DNA of 64,000 nucleotides from the NCBI RefSeq assembly GCF_030489605.1, contig NZ_JAUKFY010000003.1, forward strand, positions 1 through 64,000. The letters run 5' to 3'. The position numbers and the translations under genes are program-made. The notes beneath the pieces were generated by a model. The model was not told the DNA's origin and made no database searches. It was given only the letters and a program-made list of their open reading frames with translations. This document shows, one piece after another, positions 8,795 to 19,206 of the stretch. The stretch comes from Brevibacillus laterosporus (GTDB lineage: Bacteria; Bacillota; Bacilli; Brevibacillales; Brevibacillaceae). Within the stretch, counting starts at the first letter, position 1. The number at the start of each line of letters is the position of its first letter.

Positions 8795-11683
8795 TTAGGT
8801 TTGATTAACTAAATCTTGAATCCGTTCTTGAGTACGCTTGCGATCACGCTCAAGGATAGGTCCTAAAAACTCTCCTGTATACGATCCCTTAACCTTGGCT
8901 ACCTCTTCTGGAGTGCCCGTAGCTACAATGCTGCCTCCGCGTGTTCCGCCTTCTGGGCCAAGGTCGATTATATGGTCTGCAGTCTTAATAACATCCAGAT
9001 TATGTTCAATAACCAAAACCGTATCCCCATTTTCTACTAATCGTTGCAAGACTTTTAGCAAGCGATCAATGTCATAGGTATGCAATCCTGTAGTCGGTTC
9101 ATCCAGGATGTACATGGTCCGCCCCGTACTGCGGCGGTGTAATTCTGAAGCTAATTTCACGCGTTGGGCTTCTCCGCCTGATAAAGTAGTGGCCGGTTGT
9201 CCTAACTTCATGTAGCCTAAACCAACATCAAGCAGCGTTTGAATTTTTCTTTGGATTTTCGGTACATTTTTGAAAAACTCAACTGCATCTTCCACTGTTG
9301 TTTCCAAAATATCTGAAATGCTTTTGCCTTTATATTTTACCTCTAAGGTCTCGCGATTGTAGCGTTTTCCATTACAAACCTCGCAGGGTACGTACACATC
9401 CGGCAGGAAATGCATCTCAATCTTAATAATACCGTCTCCTGTGCAGGCTTCACAACGCCCGCCTTTTACGTTAAAGCTAAAACGCCCTTTCTTGTACCCA
9501 CGCACTTTTGCTTCATTTGTGGAGGCAAACAGGTCACGAATATCATCAAACACACCCGTATACGTAGCTGGGTTGGAACGAGGCGTACGCCCAATTGGCG
9601 ATTGATCAATATCAACTACCTTGTCCAAATGCTCCAGGCCATTAATTCGTTTAAATTCTCCGGGCTTAGCCTTTGCCCGATTTAATTCACGAGCCAAAGC
9701 CTTGTGCAGGATTTCGTTAATTAGAGTACTTTTTCCGGAACCAGAGACACCCGTTACAGCAACGAATACGCCTAATGGAATCTTGACATTCACATTTTTT
9801 AGGTTGTTTTCTTTTGCCCCTTCAATCACTATCCATTTATCGCAGGCTTCTCCATTTTGAGCAGGCTTACGTCTTTCAAGAGGCACAGGGATGAATTTAC
9901 GCCCGCTTAAATAGGCTCCTGTCAGAGAGTTGGGATTTTCCATTACTTCCTGCGGAGTTCCTTCCGCCACTATCTGTCCACCGTGAATCCCTGCTCCAGG
10001 ACCAATGTCGATAATGTAATCGCAGGCTAGCATCGTATCCTCGTCATGCTCTACAACGATCAGTGTATTTCCTAAGCTTGTCATATGCTCCAGCGTCTTA
10101 ATCAAGCGAGCATTATCACGCTGATGTAGACCAATGCTTGGCTCGTCCAAAATATATAAGACTCCCATTAAACTAGAGCCAATCTGTGTAGCTAATCTTA
10201 TGCGTTGCGCTTCTCCACCTGATAATGTTCCTGCCGCCCGGCTTAATGTCAGGTAATCAAGCCCCACATCAATAAGGAAATTCAATCTTGCTTTGATCTC
10301 CTTTAAAATCATATGAGCGATCTTTATCTCTTTTTCACTTAATTCTACCTGATCAAAAAATTGATGGGCGTCTACAATAGATAGGCTGGTTAGCTCTGAA
10401 ATATTACGTTTGCCGATCAAAACGGCAAGGCTCTCTTGGCGCAAACGCTGTCCTTTACAAACCGGGCAGGCTTTTTGCCCCATGAAGCCTTCAATTTGTT
10501 CACGTATATAATCAGAGCTGGTTTCCAGGTGGCGTCTTTGCAGATTCGGGATTACACCTTCAAATGCGACTGTAGCCTCACGAACTTGACCAAATTCATT
10601 CTCATAACGGAATTGAATTTTCTCGCCTTTGCTGCCATATAAAACGATTTGTAATTGCTCATCATCTAGCTCTTCCACCGGCACATCTGTAGGAATGCTA
10701 AAATGGCGGCAAGCTGATTCTAATAGTTGAGTGTAGTAGGTGGAAGACTTCGGCTCCCAGGCTGCTATAGCCCCCTCTGATAATGTCTTAGAGGAATCCG
10801 GAACAACCAGATCCGGGTCGACCTCCATCCTCACTCCCAATCCATCACACTCTGAGCAAGCTCCGTACGGACTATTAAATGAGAAGATTCGCGGCTCTAG
10901 CTCGCCAATTGAGAATCCACAGAGCGGACAAGCATGCTTTTCGCTAAATAGCAGTTCTTCCTGATCAATAACATCGACAATTACCTTACCATCCGCTAAA
11001 CGCAAAGCTGTTTCTAAGGAATCAGCAATGCGCGTCTGAGAATCAGGTTTGACAACGATCCGGTCAATGACAACCTCAATGCTGTGCTTTTTGTTTTTTT
11101 CCAGACGAATCTCTTCCGATAAATCCCGGACTTCACCATCAACCCGAACCCGAACATACCCTTGTTTACGAATATCTTCTAACAGCTTGACGTGCTCTCC
11201 TTTACGTCCCTGGACTAGTGGAGCCAGAATTTGCATACGGGTACGTTCCGGAAATTCCATAATACGATCTACCATTTGTTCGATCGTTTGGGAACTGATC
11301 TCTATCCCATGAGTCGGGCAAACAGCCTTTCCGATACGTGCAAACAACAAACGCAAATAATCATAGATTTCTGTCACGGTTCCTACGGTAGAACGTGGAT
11401 TGCGACTAGTGGTCTTCTGATCAATCGAAATAGCTGGAGAGAGACCATCAATGGAATCTACATCAGGCTTATCCATTTGTCCAAGAAATTGACGAGCATA
11501 GGCAGACAGCGATTCTACATAACGACGCTGTCCTTCCGCATAAATCGTATCAAAAGCAAGAGACGATTTCCCTGAACCGGATAGTCCCGTTAAAACAACA
11601 AATTTATCTCGCGGGATGACGACATCTATGTTTTTTAAATTATGAGCGCGTGCACCCTTCACCACGATTCGATCTAATGGCAT
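8795..11683 (-). CDS. uvrA: UvrA: excinuclease ABC subunit A
   Basis: Damage-recognition ATPase of nucleotide excision repair, 962 residues. It has two ABC ATPase modules: the first Walker [10 protein letters not shown] lies near the N terminus and the second, GVSGSGKST, at about two thirds. Each module has its LSGGEAQR signature and an [10 protein letters not shown] or [10 protein letters not shown] Walker B. The zinc modules CPLC...CSEC and CEAC...CEVC are intact. I prefer the ATG at 11683 ([18 protein letters not shown]), about eight bases after AGGGAG; a GTG nine bases upstream lacks proper spacing. It follows uvrB closely in an SOS-type operon. Confidence 0.98.
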   Translation of the reverse strand: MPLDRIVVKGARAHNLKNIDVVIPRDKFVVLTGLSGSGKSSLAFDTIYAEGQRRYVESLSAYARQFLGQMDKPDVDSIDGLSPAISIDQKTTSRNPRSTVGTVTEIYDYLRLLFARIGKAVCPTHGIEISSQTIEQMVDRIMEFPERTRMQILAPLVQGRKGEHVKLLEDIRKQGYVRVRVDGEVRDLSEEIRLEKNKKHSIEVVIDRIVVKPDSQTRIADSLETALRLADGKVIVDVIDQEELLFSEKHACPLCGFSIGELEPRIFSFNSPYGACSECDGLGVRMEVDPDLVVPDSSKTLSEGAIAAWEPKSSTYYTQLLESACRHFSIPTDVPVEELDDEQLQIVLYGSKGEKIQFRYENEFGQVREATVAFEGVIPNLQRRHLETSSDYIREQIEGFMGQKACPVCKGQRLRQESLAVLIGKRNISELTSLSIVDAHQFFDQVELSEKEIKIAHMILKEIKARLNFLIDVGLDYLTLSRAAGTLSGGEAQRIRLATQIGSSLMGVLYILDEPSIGLHQRDNARLIKTLEHMTSLGNTLIVVEHDEDTMLACDYIIDIGPGAGIHGGQIVAEGTPQEVMENPNSLTGAYLSGRKFIPVPLERRKPAQNGEACDKWIVIEGAKENNLKNVNVKIPLGVFVAVTGVSGSGKSTLINEILHKALARELNRAKAKPGEFKRINGLEHLDKVVDIDQSPIGRTPRSNPATYTGVFDDIRDLFASTNEAKVRGYKKGRFSFNVKGGRCEACTGDGIIKIEMHFLPDVYVPCEVCNGKRYNRETLEVKYKGKSISDILETTVEDAVEFFKNVPKIQRKIQTLLDVGLGYMKLGQPATTLSGGEAQRVKLASELHRRSTGRTMYILDEPTTGLHTYDIDRLLKVLQRLVENGDTVLVIEHNLDVIKTADHIIDLGPEGGTRGGSIVATGTPEEVAKVKGSYTGEFLGPILERDRKRTQERIQDLVNQT

Positions 11684-11695
11684 GTATTTCACTCC

Positions 11696-13672
11696 CTACA
11701 AGTCAGCTTTCAACTCCAATATCAAATCACGAAGCTCTGCTGCACGCTCGAACATGAGATTGCGTGCGGCTTCCTTCATTTCCTCTTCCATTCGCTCGAT
11801 GACTACTATGCGATCTTTTTTCGGCATCTTCTTTACATCTAAGTGCGGTAGATAATCAGCTTTCTCCTCCGCCACTTTTGTTGCTTCAATAACTCCGCGA
11901 ACGGCTTTTTGAATCGTTTGCGGCGTGATGCCGTGCTTTTCATTGTAAGCAAGCTGGATACTACGGCGCCGTTCCGTTTCTTGTATGGCTTTCGACATGG
12001 AATCAGTCATTTTGTCAGCGTACATAATTACGCGACCCTCTGCATTCCTCGCAGCACGTCCGATGGTTTGAATTAATGACCGCTCATTGCGCAGGAAGCC
12101 TTCTTTATCTGCATCTAAAATGGCAACTAGAGATACTTCCGGTAAATCCAGCCCTTCCCGCAACAAGTTAATCCCGACCAAAACATCAAATTCGCCCAAA
12201 CGAAGGGCACGTAAAATCTGCATGCGCTCTATGGTCTTAATATCAGAATGCAGATAACGTACTTTAATGCCAATCTCCTTCAGGTAATCGGTTAGGTCTT
12301 CTGACATTTTCTTGGTAAGAGTCGTTACTAAAACACGCTCGTCTTTAGCAATGGTTGCCTGAATTTCCCCGATTAAATCATCAATTTGTCCTTTTATTGG
12401 ACGAACTGTGATGGTTGGATCCACTAAACCCGTTGGACGAATGACCTGCTCTGCCATTTTAGGCGTATGCTTCAGTTCGTATTCTCCCGGGGTGGCTGAA
12501 ATATAGACAGCTTGCTTCACTTTCTTTTCAAATTCCTCAAACCTAAGCGGACGGTTATCGCGCGCAGACGGTAAGCGGAAGCCATGCTCCACCAGCACAT
12601 CCTTGCGGGCTCTATCTCCATTGTACATTCCGCGAATTTGCGGGAGGGTCATGTGGGACTCGTCTATCACCATCAAAAAATCATCCGGAAAATAATCAAG
12701 CAGCGTGTATGGAGGATGTCCCTCTGGTAACCCAGTCAAATGACGGGAGTAGTTCTCAATTCCTGAGCAAAAGCCCATTTCCAGCATCATCTCTATATCG
12801 TATCTCGTACGCTGTTCTAGCCGTTGCGCTTCCAATAACTTGCCTGCTGCTTGCAATTCTAACAGCCTTAGTTCTAGCTCCTGTTCAATATTTTCAACAG
12901 CCCTCTTCATTTTTTCTTCGCGGGTAACGAAGTGAGAGGCGGGAAAAATCGCTACGTGGTCTCTGCTTCCCAGAATCTCCCCGGTTAATACATCAATTTC
13001 AGTAATGCGCTCAATCTCATCGCCAAAAAACTCTACTCGGATTGCCTGTTCACTGCGCGACGCCGGGAATATTTCCAGTACGTCTCCTCGAACACGAAAC
13101 GTCCCACGAGTAAAGTTAATATCATTGCGGTCATATTGAATATCAACTAGGCGATGCAAAACCTCGTCTCTGCTTTTTTCCATGCCTGTACGCAAGGAAA
13201 GCACCATCTCTCTATATTCAATCGGGGAACCTAAACCGTATATGCAAGAAACGGATGCTACAATGATGACATCCCGTCTCTCTAATAGCGCACTAGTTGC
13301 TGAGTGACGCAATTTATCAATCTCATCATTAACGCTTGAATCCTTTTCAATATAAGTATCCGAATGAGGAATGTAGGCTTCCGGTTGATAGTAATCGTAG
13401 TAACTAACGAAGTATTCTACCGCGTTATTTGGGAAAAACTCACGAAATTCTGCTGCCAACTGAGCAGCTAAGGTCTTGTTATGCGCCATGACCAGTGTAG
13501 GTTTGTTCACCTGAGCTATCATATGAGCAGCAGTAAAGGTCTTACCTGTTCCGGTAGCACCCAGCAGAGTTTGGTGGCGTTTACCAGCCTTTATCCCTTC
13601 TACCAGCTCTGCAATTGCAATAGGCTGATCACCCGAAGGCGTATACTCCGAAACTAACTCAAAACGATCCAC
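11696..13672 (-). CDS. uvrB: UvrB: excinuclease ABC subunit B
   Basis: Damage-verifying helicase-like subunit, 658 residues. Walker A GATGTGKT is at 38-45. The beta-hairpin that clamps the strand ([12 protein letters not shown]) follows, then the DEAD-type [11 protein letters not shown] and helicase motifs through [11 protein letters not shown]. The C-terminal UVR domain that contacts UvrC lies at about 620-658. It appears to start at a GTG following a GAGGGG stretch. It is preceded by a LexA/DinR box and promoter and is cotranscribed with uvrA. Confidence 0.98.
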   Translation of the reverse strand: MDRFELVSEYTPSGDQPIAIAELVEGIKAGKRHQTLLGATGTGKTFTAAHMIAQVNKPTLVMAHNKTLAAQLAAEFREFFPNNAVEYFVSYYDYYQPEAYIPHSDTYIEKDSSVNDEIDKLRHSATSALLERRDVIIVASVSCIYGLGSPIEYREMVLSLRTGMEKSRDEVLHRLVDIQYDRNDINFTRGTFRVRGDVLEIFPASRSEQAIRVEFFGDEIERITEIDVLTGEILGSRDHVAIFPASHFVTREEKMKRAVENIEQELELRLLELQAAGKLLEAQRLEQRTRYDIEMMLEMGFCSGIENYSRHLTGLPEGHPPYTLLDYFPDDFLMVIDESHMTLPQIRGMYNGDRARKDVLVEHGFRLPSARDNRPLRFEEFEKKVKQAVYISATPGEYELKHTPKMAEQVIRPTGLVDPTITVRPIKGQIDDLIGEIQATIAKDERVLVTTLTKKMSEDLTDYLKEIGIKVRYLHSDIKTIERMQILRALRLGEFDVLVGINLLREGLDLPEVSLVAILDADKEGFLRNERSLIQTIGRAARNAEGRVIMYADKMTDSMSKAIQETERRRSIQLAYNEKHGITPQTIQKAVRGVIEATKVAEEKADYLPHLDVKKMPKKDRIVVIERMEEEMKEAARNLMFERAAELRDLILELKADL

Positions 13673-13707
13673 GGTCCCCTCATCCTCCTTTTTATATCCT
13701 ATCCTTC

Positions 13708-13738
13708 ATTATAGCACAATTATTTAAAATTTAAGCAA
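13708..13738 (-). promoter_or_regulatory. uvrBA promoter (extended -10)
   Basis: On the minus strand, TGCTATAAT forms an extended -10 (TATAAT at 13708-13713) about 35 bases before the uvrB start. The best -35 is TTGCTT (13733-13738) at a long 19-base spacing, so the extended -10 probably carries most of the contact. Confidence 0.6.
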
Positions 13739-13743
13739 AAACT

Positions 13744-13757
13744 CGAACGTTTGTTTG
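13744..13757. promoter_or_regulatory. LexA (DinR) SOS box
   Basis: CGAACGTTTGTTTG matches the Gram-positive LexA consensus CGAAC-RNRY-GTTYG at 13 of 14 positions. It lies just upstream of the uvrBA -35 region, where LexA would repress uvrBA until DNA damage. It also lies about 90 bases upstream of the divergent FlgD-like gene, so it could affect that gene too. Confidence 0.8.
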
Positions 13758-13846
13758 TCTATTCGATATAAGTGATTTTACCGATAATAAAGAAAGATAG
13801 CAAGTCTATCTGTCTGATAATTTTTACCCATTTGGGAGGAAAATGA

Positions 13847-14812
13847 ATGCCGACCAACAGCATACAAAAATCACTTGGAGCAGCAAGAGCAGCAGCCAAA
13901 GCGACATTACAAAGCACAACGCCGAAAACAAAGTCTTCCGTACAATCAGAATATAGCTATGCTAATACAAAAGAATTTTCAACGGGCTTGGATAGCGAAT
14001 CTTTTATGAAGCTAATGATTGCCCAGATAAAGAATCAAGACCCGATGTCACCGATGGACAACTCTCAATTTATGATGCAAACCGCTATGATGACCATGGT
14101 AGAAAAAGTGACGAATATCGAGCTTCTGATGAGGGAGTCAAATAGCAGTCTGTTAAACGTAAAAGAGTACGAGGAAATCATCGGTAAAAAAGCTACCTAT
14201 GAAGTGGCTCGCAAGGATGACTCCGGTCAAATTTATGTAACAACAGCTTCTGGTACCGTTGACGGTGTAAAAATGGTTGATGGTAGAATCTGGTTTATCG
14301 TAGGTAAAGATATTATCTCTCAACAGCAAATTCATGGTTTAGAATCTCTTGCGTCTCAAACCGGTGTGGACCAAACACTAAAATACGCCAATATGATTGG
14401 TTATAAAGTAACGTATACAGAGCAAGGAAAAGGCGAGGACGGCAAACCAACCTCAACTGAGTTAACTGGTATCATTCAAGCAGTCAGCATGAAAAATGGT
14501 TTGGTGGAATTTGTTCTAGCTGACGGTAAAAAGATTAAATCTACAGATATCGTTGGACTTGAGGTAGTAAAGCCTGAAGAAGAGGAAGAAGCTCCTACTA
14601 AGCCTGACGGTTCTGAAGGCACCGGCGATAGCGGCGGCACCGATGGTTCTGAAGGCACTGGCGAAAGCGGCGGCACTGACGGTTCTGAGGGTGCCGGCGA
14701 TAGCGAAAATCCCGACTCTCAAAAGCCTGATGAATCAGGAAACTCTGGAGATTCCCAAACGCCTGGTGACAAGGAAAAGTCTGAGGGTAACACAGATAAA
14801 CCTTCTGCATAA
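13847..14812 (+). CDS. Orphan FlgD-like (hook-capping N-domain) protein with repetitive acidic tail
   Basis: 321 residues. Residues about 52-90 carry the FlgD N-terminal signature (SFMKLMIAQIKNQDP then MDNSQFMMQTA), the part that FlgD hook-assembly scaffolds use for export and capping. Residues about 105-240 form two similar beta-rich segments (IIGKKATYEV and MIGYKVTYTE) that resemble the FlgD core. The tail from about 245 is acidic and low-complexity and holds three 12-residue repeats DGSEGTGDSGGT and variants (residues 254-289). It lies alone between uvrB and minJ, away from other hook genes. GGGAGGAAA precedes the ATG. A role as a hook or extracellular assembly scaffold is inference. Confidence 0.75.
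   Translation: MPTNSIQKSLGAARAAAKATLQSTTPKTKSSVQSEYSYANTKEFSTGLDSESFMKLMIAQIKNQDPMSPMDNSQFMMQTAMMTMVEKVTNIELLMRESNSSLLNVKEYEEIIGKKATYEVARKDDSGQIYVTTASGTVDGVKMVDGRIWFIVGKDIISQQQIHGLESLASQTGVDQTLKYANMIGYKVTYTEQGKGEDGKPTSTELTGIIQAVSMKNGLVEFVLADGKKIKSTDIVGLEVVKPEEEEEAPTKPDGSEGTGDSGGTDGSEGTGESGGTDGSEGAGDSENPDSQKPDESGNSGDSQTPGDKEKSEGNTDKPSA
14606..14713 (+). repeat. Three tandem 36-bp coding repeats in the FlgD-like tail
   Basis: Units 14606-14641, 14642-14677 and 14678-14713 each encode a DGSEG(T/A)G(D/E)S-type dodecapeptide. Units one and two differ at only a few, mostly silent, bases. Unit three diverges in its last third (SENP). Such an array can change copy number by slippage. Confidence 0.85.
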
Positions 14813-14850
14813 GTAACAAGAAGAGCAGTCCATAACCGTTCTTCTCTAAC

Positions 14851-14889
14851 AAAAAAGATGACCTCATACAAGCATGAGGTCATCTTTTT
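14851..14889. terminator. Bidirectional terminator between the FlgD-like gene and minJ
   Basis: Perfect 13-base stem (14855-14867 with 14874-14886) with an A run on the left and a T run on the right. It can serve the plus-strand FlgD-like gene and the convergent minus-strand minJ. Confidence 0.9.
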
Positions 14890-14934
14890 GCTGTTTCAAT
14901 GCTTTTTTCTCGGGTAAACGCAGGGTTTTCCTTG

Positions 14935-16218
14935 CTACATTCCCAGCTCGTGCTCGCCTTTCGGTTTATGCTTCCTTACTCCAAGGAAACCAATTTCTTG
15001 CATAGACACAAAATGCGTTGTCCGTTCATCCGGCACCACAATAATGCCAAGCTGATGATGCTGTCCCGCATAGATAGCACTCTGCGTAAATTTTATTTCT
15101 TGATCCAGTGTCAAAACTTCCATTTTACAGAAAGCTGGATTGGCTTGTAACGCCGGATATAAATCTTCCTTTACCGAGATCGGATATCCATTTACCTTAA
15201 CAATTACCTCACCGCTCCTAATCCCCATTACATCGGCTGGCGTCCCTGGGAGTACAGCAAACACTTTCAGTCCCTTACCAGCAGGAACGTAGTAGGGAGG
15301 CAATTTCTCCTCTTGGCGCGAGCTTAACCAGCCTAACCATTCATGCCCGAAAAATGCAAAGAGAGCAGCTACATAAACAAGAGAAGGGACAATGACTGCT
15401 GCATAGCTTATTCCAAGCAAAATGAATGAATAGAGAAACAAATGCTTGGATAAAGAGCTCGCTTTTTCCTGTGGTGTTTTTGTTTTCGTGATAGCAGAAA
15501 AACCTGTAATTGCCGGTAAAAGCAGCATCCCAAGCGTAGCCATCGACCAATCCGGAGAAAACAACGGCCATCCCTGAAATAGAGCGGGTACCTGAAATGC
15601 CCCTTCTGTAACAGGGGTTAGTACAATGACAGGCGTTAGCCAAAAGGAATGAAGCTGGTATGCACCTATGACTCTTCCCCGTTTTCCTTCTATAAATAAC
15701 GGAGATGCATGTCTGCCTCCATGACTTCTAATAAACCATGCTTCTACCATATGCAATAGGGCTACTAAAGCCAGCAGCGGCGCTGGATTAGCATGAGCAA
15801 ACCACCCCCATGCTTTAGCGACACCAGATACCTCTTCGGCTACTGGAAATAGTTTGGCAAGCCCGTGTAAGCAGGTAAAAATAGCCGTTCCATAGGCCAA
15901 GCATAGAAAGCGAAATCTTACAAAGGCAAGTAATAATGCAATTGCCCAAGCAATCCACATGTCAGATACCTGAATAAAGATACCTAATAACCCGGCTGCA
16001 AGGCTGACGAACAAACCGCCTACTATCCCCAGACCGACGGAACGCAGCGTTTGTGCTAATGGCGAATGGATTCGTACGGAAAACAGTTGACGCTCCCATC
16101 GCATTTGTTTGCGATAATGCAGGTAAATAAGTATGAGAAACGCATATAGGAGCGGATTTAACAGAAAATGAACCAATGCGTACAAATAGTTGCTTATCAG
16201 GTTCCAGAGCACACTCAA
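14935..16218 (-). CDS. minJ: MinJ-like polytopic membrane protein with C-terminal PDZ domain
   Basis: About 427 residues. Multiple hydrophobic segments (about seven) fill residues 1-310, and a PDZ domain follows (about 325-400; GLKVFAVLPGTPADVMGIRSG is the binding-groove region). Topology and location next to ctpB and ftsEX match MinJ of B. subtilis, which bridges DivIVA and MinD at division sites and poles and is also needed for swarming. I place the start at a TTG at 16218, seven bases after a strong GAGGGGGAG site; the longer frame begins 16 codons earlier without such a site. The MinJ assignment rests on architecture and synteny. Confidence 0.7.
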   Translation of the reverse strand: MSVLWNLISNYLYALVHFLLNPLLYAFLILIYLHYRKQMRWERQLFSVRIHSPLAQTLRSVGLGIVGGLFVSLAAGLLGIFIQVSDMWIAWAIALLLAFVRFRFLCLAYGTAIFTCLHGLAKLFPVAEEVSGVAKAWGWFAHANPAPLLALVALLHMVEAWFIRSHGGRHASPLFIEGKRGRVIGAYQLHSFWLTPVIVLTPVTEGAFQVPALFQGWPLFSPDWSMATLGMLLLPAITGFSAITKTKTPQEKASSLSKHLFLYSFILLGISYAAVIVPSLVYVAALFAFFGHEWLGWLSSRQEEKLPPYYVPAGKGLKVFAVLPGTPADVMGIRSGEVIVKVNGYPISVKEDLYPALQANPAFCKMEVLTLDQEIKFTQSAIYAGQHHQLGIIVVPDERTTHFVSMQEIGFLGVRKHKPKGEHELGM

Positions 16219-16330
16219 TTTTCTCTCCCCCTCTAAAAATATAAAAGAGAGCTTGGCAACTGCCAAACCTCTAGTGCCGGCAAAACTTATTGCACTTTTA
16301 CGATCCTCTCAAACATTTAGCTTCTTAAAC

Positions 16331-16365
16331 AAAAAAGAACCACGACCGTTTTGTTCGTGGTTCTT
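16331..16365 (-). terminator. Terminator after ctpB
   Basis: 11-base stem (16335-16345 with 16355-16365) followed on the minus strand by a T run. It separates ctpB from minJ. Confidence 0.88.
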
Positions 16366-16409
16366 ACTTTCTACAGAATAGAAAGGATTCCCTGCTTTTT
16401 TTGCTTGGA

Positions 16410-17891
16410 TTATTTTACCTGAGACTGTGCAGTGATTTCCAATGCACGTTGCAATTGGCGATCGTTTTTCGGATCTCTCATTTCTTTAATTAAAGCAGTT
16501 TGCATCGCTAGACCCGTTTTTTGATCTACTTTTCCCGTCACTTCAAGCTTGTGAGCCTGTTGGAACTTTTTCACTGCCGCTTCAGTAGAAGCATCATAAT
16601 AGCCATCCAAACGATCCGGCTTCAATTGCAGGCCTTCAAGAATTAATTGGAGGTTCTTTACTTCTATCCCGTTCATATCTCGTGATAATACCTTATCATG
16701 CGGGAGCTGCGTTGCCTTAAAATAATCTGGCTGCGTCACAACCACATCCGGTTGGATTCCTTTTTTATGAATCCATTCCCCTTTAGGTGTTAACCATTTA
16801 GCAATTGTCAGCTTTAATTGGCTTTTATCCTTCATTTCCATCGTGTTCTGAACGGTACCCTTGCCGAAGGTTTTTTCGCCAACCAATTTTGCGCCTGCAC
16901 TCTCGGACAAGGCGCCTGCTAAAATTTCGGAGGCACTGGCAGATCCTCCATCAATTAAAACAGTGATTGGATACGGTTTTCCCTTATCCGCTTTGGAATA
17001 AAACGTCTCTACCTGTTCATTGTTGTTTCCATAGGAGATTTCAACAATTTTAGCCTTGTTAGGGATTAAGCCCTCGCTGATGCTTGTCGTCGCTTTTAGA
17101 TAGCCGCCTGGGTTACCGCGAACATCAATGATTAATCCTTGAATGCCTTTTTTCTCCAGTTCGTCTAATTCTCTGTTAAAATCGTCAGCCGTAGCACTAG
17201 CGAAGGAGGTCATTTCTAATTTCCCGATCTTTTTACCGTTGCTCTCCAGGATGGAGCTATGGACGGTCTCAATCGGAATATCATCTCGAACAATCACAAC
17301 AGTAATCGGTTCGGGATTTCCCGCACGCAAAATTTTCAGAGTAGCCTTCGTTCCTTTAGGACCACGAATTTTACCTACCGCTTTATGCAAATCTAAGCCT
17401 TCCAAAGATTCGCCATTAACGCTAAGCACCTGATCGTTTGGACGAAGCCCCGCTTTTTCCGCCGGGGAGGTTTTTATCGGTGATACGATGGTAAGCTTAC
17501 CATCCTTCATTGTTACTTCTGCCCCAATTCCTTCAAATGAAGAATTAAGGGATGCATTAAATTCTGCTGCTGCCTCAGGATCCATATAGTCTGAATACGG
17601 ATCATCCAACGCAGAGATCATGCCGTTGATGGCTCCCTCCATGAGCTTGTCATCAGCTACCTCATGCACGTAACGCGATTTGATTATTTTATATACTTCC
17701 TGTAGCTTAGCAAAGTCTTTGGGCGAACCTTGTCCACCGCCGAGAGAGAAAAGACCGTTGCTCCCGCCAGCCACTACTGCATTTGTTGCAGAGCTTAACG
17801 GAACTGTTTTCACAGCAATCACAGTTAAAAGACTGCTGGTCAACATACCGGCTAGCACAAGGGCAAGCACCTTGCGTCCGTTCCATTTCAT
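16410..17891 (-). CDS. ctpB: CtpB-type carboxy-terminal processing protease (S41)
   Basis: Membrane-anchored protease of 493 residues facing outward. An N-terminal transmembrane segment lies at about 8-30, a PDZ domain at about 110-200 and the S41 domain at about 210-380. Catalytic Ser319 (in GGSASASE), Lys344 and Gln348 (in GKGTVQ) have the family spacing. A C-terminal peptidoglycan-binding domain at about 395-465 ends with VTGKVDQKTGLAM. In B. subtilis CtpB cleaves SpoIVFA during sporulation. I chose the ATG at 17891, eight bases after AAGGATGG, rather than a GTG four codons upstream. Confidence 0.92.
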   Translation of the reverse strand: MKWNGRKVLALVLAGMLTSSLLTVIAVKTVPLSSATNAVVAGGSNGLFSLGGGQGSPKDFAKLQEVYKIIKSRYVHEVADDKLMEGAINGMISALDDPYSDYMDPEAAAEFNASLNSSFEGIGAEVTMKDGKLTIVSPIKTSPAEKAGLRPNDQVLSVNGESLEGLDLHKAVGKIRGPKGTKATLKILRAGNPEPITVVIVRDDIPIETVHSSILESNGKKIGKLEMTSFASATADDFNRELDELEKKGIQGLIIDVRGNPGGYLKATTSISEGLIPNKAKIVEISYGNNNEQVETFYSKADKGKPYPITVLIDGGSASASEILAGALSESAGAKLVGEKTFGKGTVQNTMEMKDKSQLKLTIAKWLTPKGEWIHKKGIQPDVVVTQPDYFKATQLPHDKVLSRDMNGIEVKNLQLILEGLQLKPDRLDGYYDASTEAAVKKFQQAHKLEVTGKVDQKTGLAMQTALIKEMRDPKNDRQLQRALEITAQSQVK

Positions 17892-17973
17892 ACTATACAC
17901 CATCCTTTTTGTCTGCCATGGAAAAGCTATGCAACTAGTGTATGCAAAGTGGAGCTACAATATTTGCGAGAAT

Positions 17974-19161
17974 CTAGCGGATGTAAGGTGCCGGATCAAC
18001 AGGTCGATTGTTTTTATACACGGTGAAATGCAGATGGTTACCAGTTGAGCGTCCGGTGGAACCTACCTCGGCAATCTTTTCACCACGTTTTACAGCTTGT
18101 CCGACACGAACCTTAATCCCGCCTTCGCGAATATGTCCATATAACGTACTGATTTCTTTATTATGCTGTATAACAACTGCGTTACCATATCCCCGCATCG
18201 TTGAAGCAAAAATAACGATACCATCCTCGGCTGCTTTAATCGTCGTTCCTCTTGGTGCTGCCATGTCTAATCCATCGTGCCCTGCGGCTCTGCCCGTGAA
18301 TGGATCGGCCCGATATCCAAATGAGGAAGTAAGAACGAACGAGTCAAGCGGAACTCCCAATTTTCCACCTTTGTAATTACTTACACTGCTTAAATTGCGC
18401 TTTTCCAATAGCTTAGCAGATTCTGCTTGAATCACCGCTCTCATGGCTTCTTGTGCCTCTGCTTCGATTTCTATGAGATTGTTTTCTTTCTTCTTAAGCT
18501 CGGCTTTTATAACCACACTGCGATTATATTGTCGATCAAGCTCTTCTTTTAAATCTTCACTTTTTGAGAACATTGTTTTATAGGAAGCAAGTAAATTATC
18601 CACGTCTTTCTTCCGTTTTTCAATGGTTTGTTTATCCTTTTTGTTCTCCTCCAAAATCCGATTATCCTGTTCCACGATCAGCTTCATGCCGTGCATGCGC
18701 GTTAACAAATCGCCAAAATCAGAGGAGCCCATCAGCACATCCAGATAGGATACCTTGCCTCGCTTATACATTGCCTTGACACGTGTTTTTAATAGCTCAT
18801 CACGCTTAGCCACTCGATCTATGGCGGAATCTAAATCTTCCTGTGCAATCACAGCCTTTTTAGCTGTCAGGTGAATTTCTTTATCCAGCTTGTCCAGCTT
18901 CTGCTGAGTTTCTTCTCGCTTTAGATCGATGGCAAATAGTTCATGATCCAAATTTTTCTGCTCATTTCTCACTGTATTAATTTGATTCTTAATATTGGTT
19001 ACCTGTTGCTGTTGCTTCTTTTTCTGCGACCGAATTTGTTCTAACTCTCGATTAATCGTTTGGAGAGATTTCTTGCTGGCATACCCCGCAGGAGCTGGCG
19101 CTAGTCCCCATGCCAGCATACTGGTCGCTAAAACAGAAAGAATGAGGTTATTCTTTTTCAT
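17974..19161 (-). CDS. Secreted coiled-coil M23 peptidase (EnvC/murein hydrolase activator type)
   Basis: 395 residues with a signal peptide (about 1-28; KKNNLILSVLATSMLAWG ending near AGYAS). A long coiled coil at about 30-250 is rich in Lys, Glu and Gln. The C-terminal LytM/M23 domain keeps its zinc ligands: HDGLDM, then YGHI and NHLHF. It lies directly downstream of ftsX; in other bacteria FtsEX drives a coiled-coil partner of this kind (EnvC, PcsB, CwlO) for septal or lateral wall cleavage, so it is the likely FtsX-controlled hydrolase here. Start at the ATG after GGGAGGG. Confidence 0.88.
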   Translation of the reverse strand: MKKNNLILSVLATSMLAWGLAPAPAGYASKKSLQTINRELEQIRSQKKKQQQQVTNIKNQINTVRNEQKNLDHELFAIDLKREETQQKLDKLDKEIHLTAKKAVIAQEDLDSAIDRVAKRDELLKTRVKAMYKRGKVSYLDVLMGSSDFGDLLTRMHGMKLIVEQDNRILEENKKDKQTIEKRKKDVDNLLASYKTMFSKSEDLKEELDRQYNRSVVIKAELKKKENNLIEIEAEAQEAMRAVIQAESAKLLEKRNLSSVSNYKGGKLGVPLDSFVLTSSFGYRADPFTGRAAGHDGLDMAAPRGTTIKAAEDGIVIFASTMRGYGNAVVIQHNKEISTLYGHIREGGIKVRVGQAVKRGEKIAEVGSTGRSTGNHLHFTVYKNNRPVDPAPYIR

Positions 19162-19206
19162 TTCCACGTGCCCTCCCATAGCCTTATTCTATCAATTGCT
19201 CATCAA

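Noticed and set aside
13762-13788. Sigma-D-like -10 (CCGATAAT) before the FlgD-like gene
   Set aside because: No TAAA-like -35 lies 14-16 bases upstream, so it was not called as a promoter.
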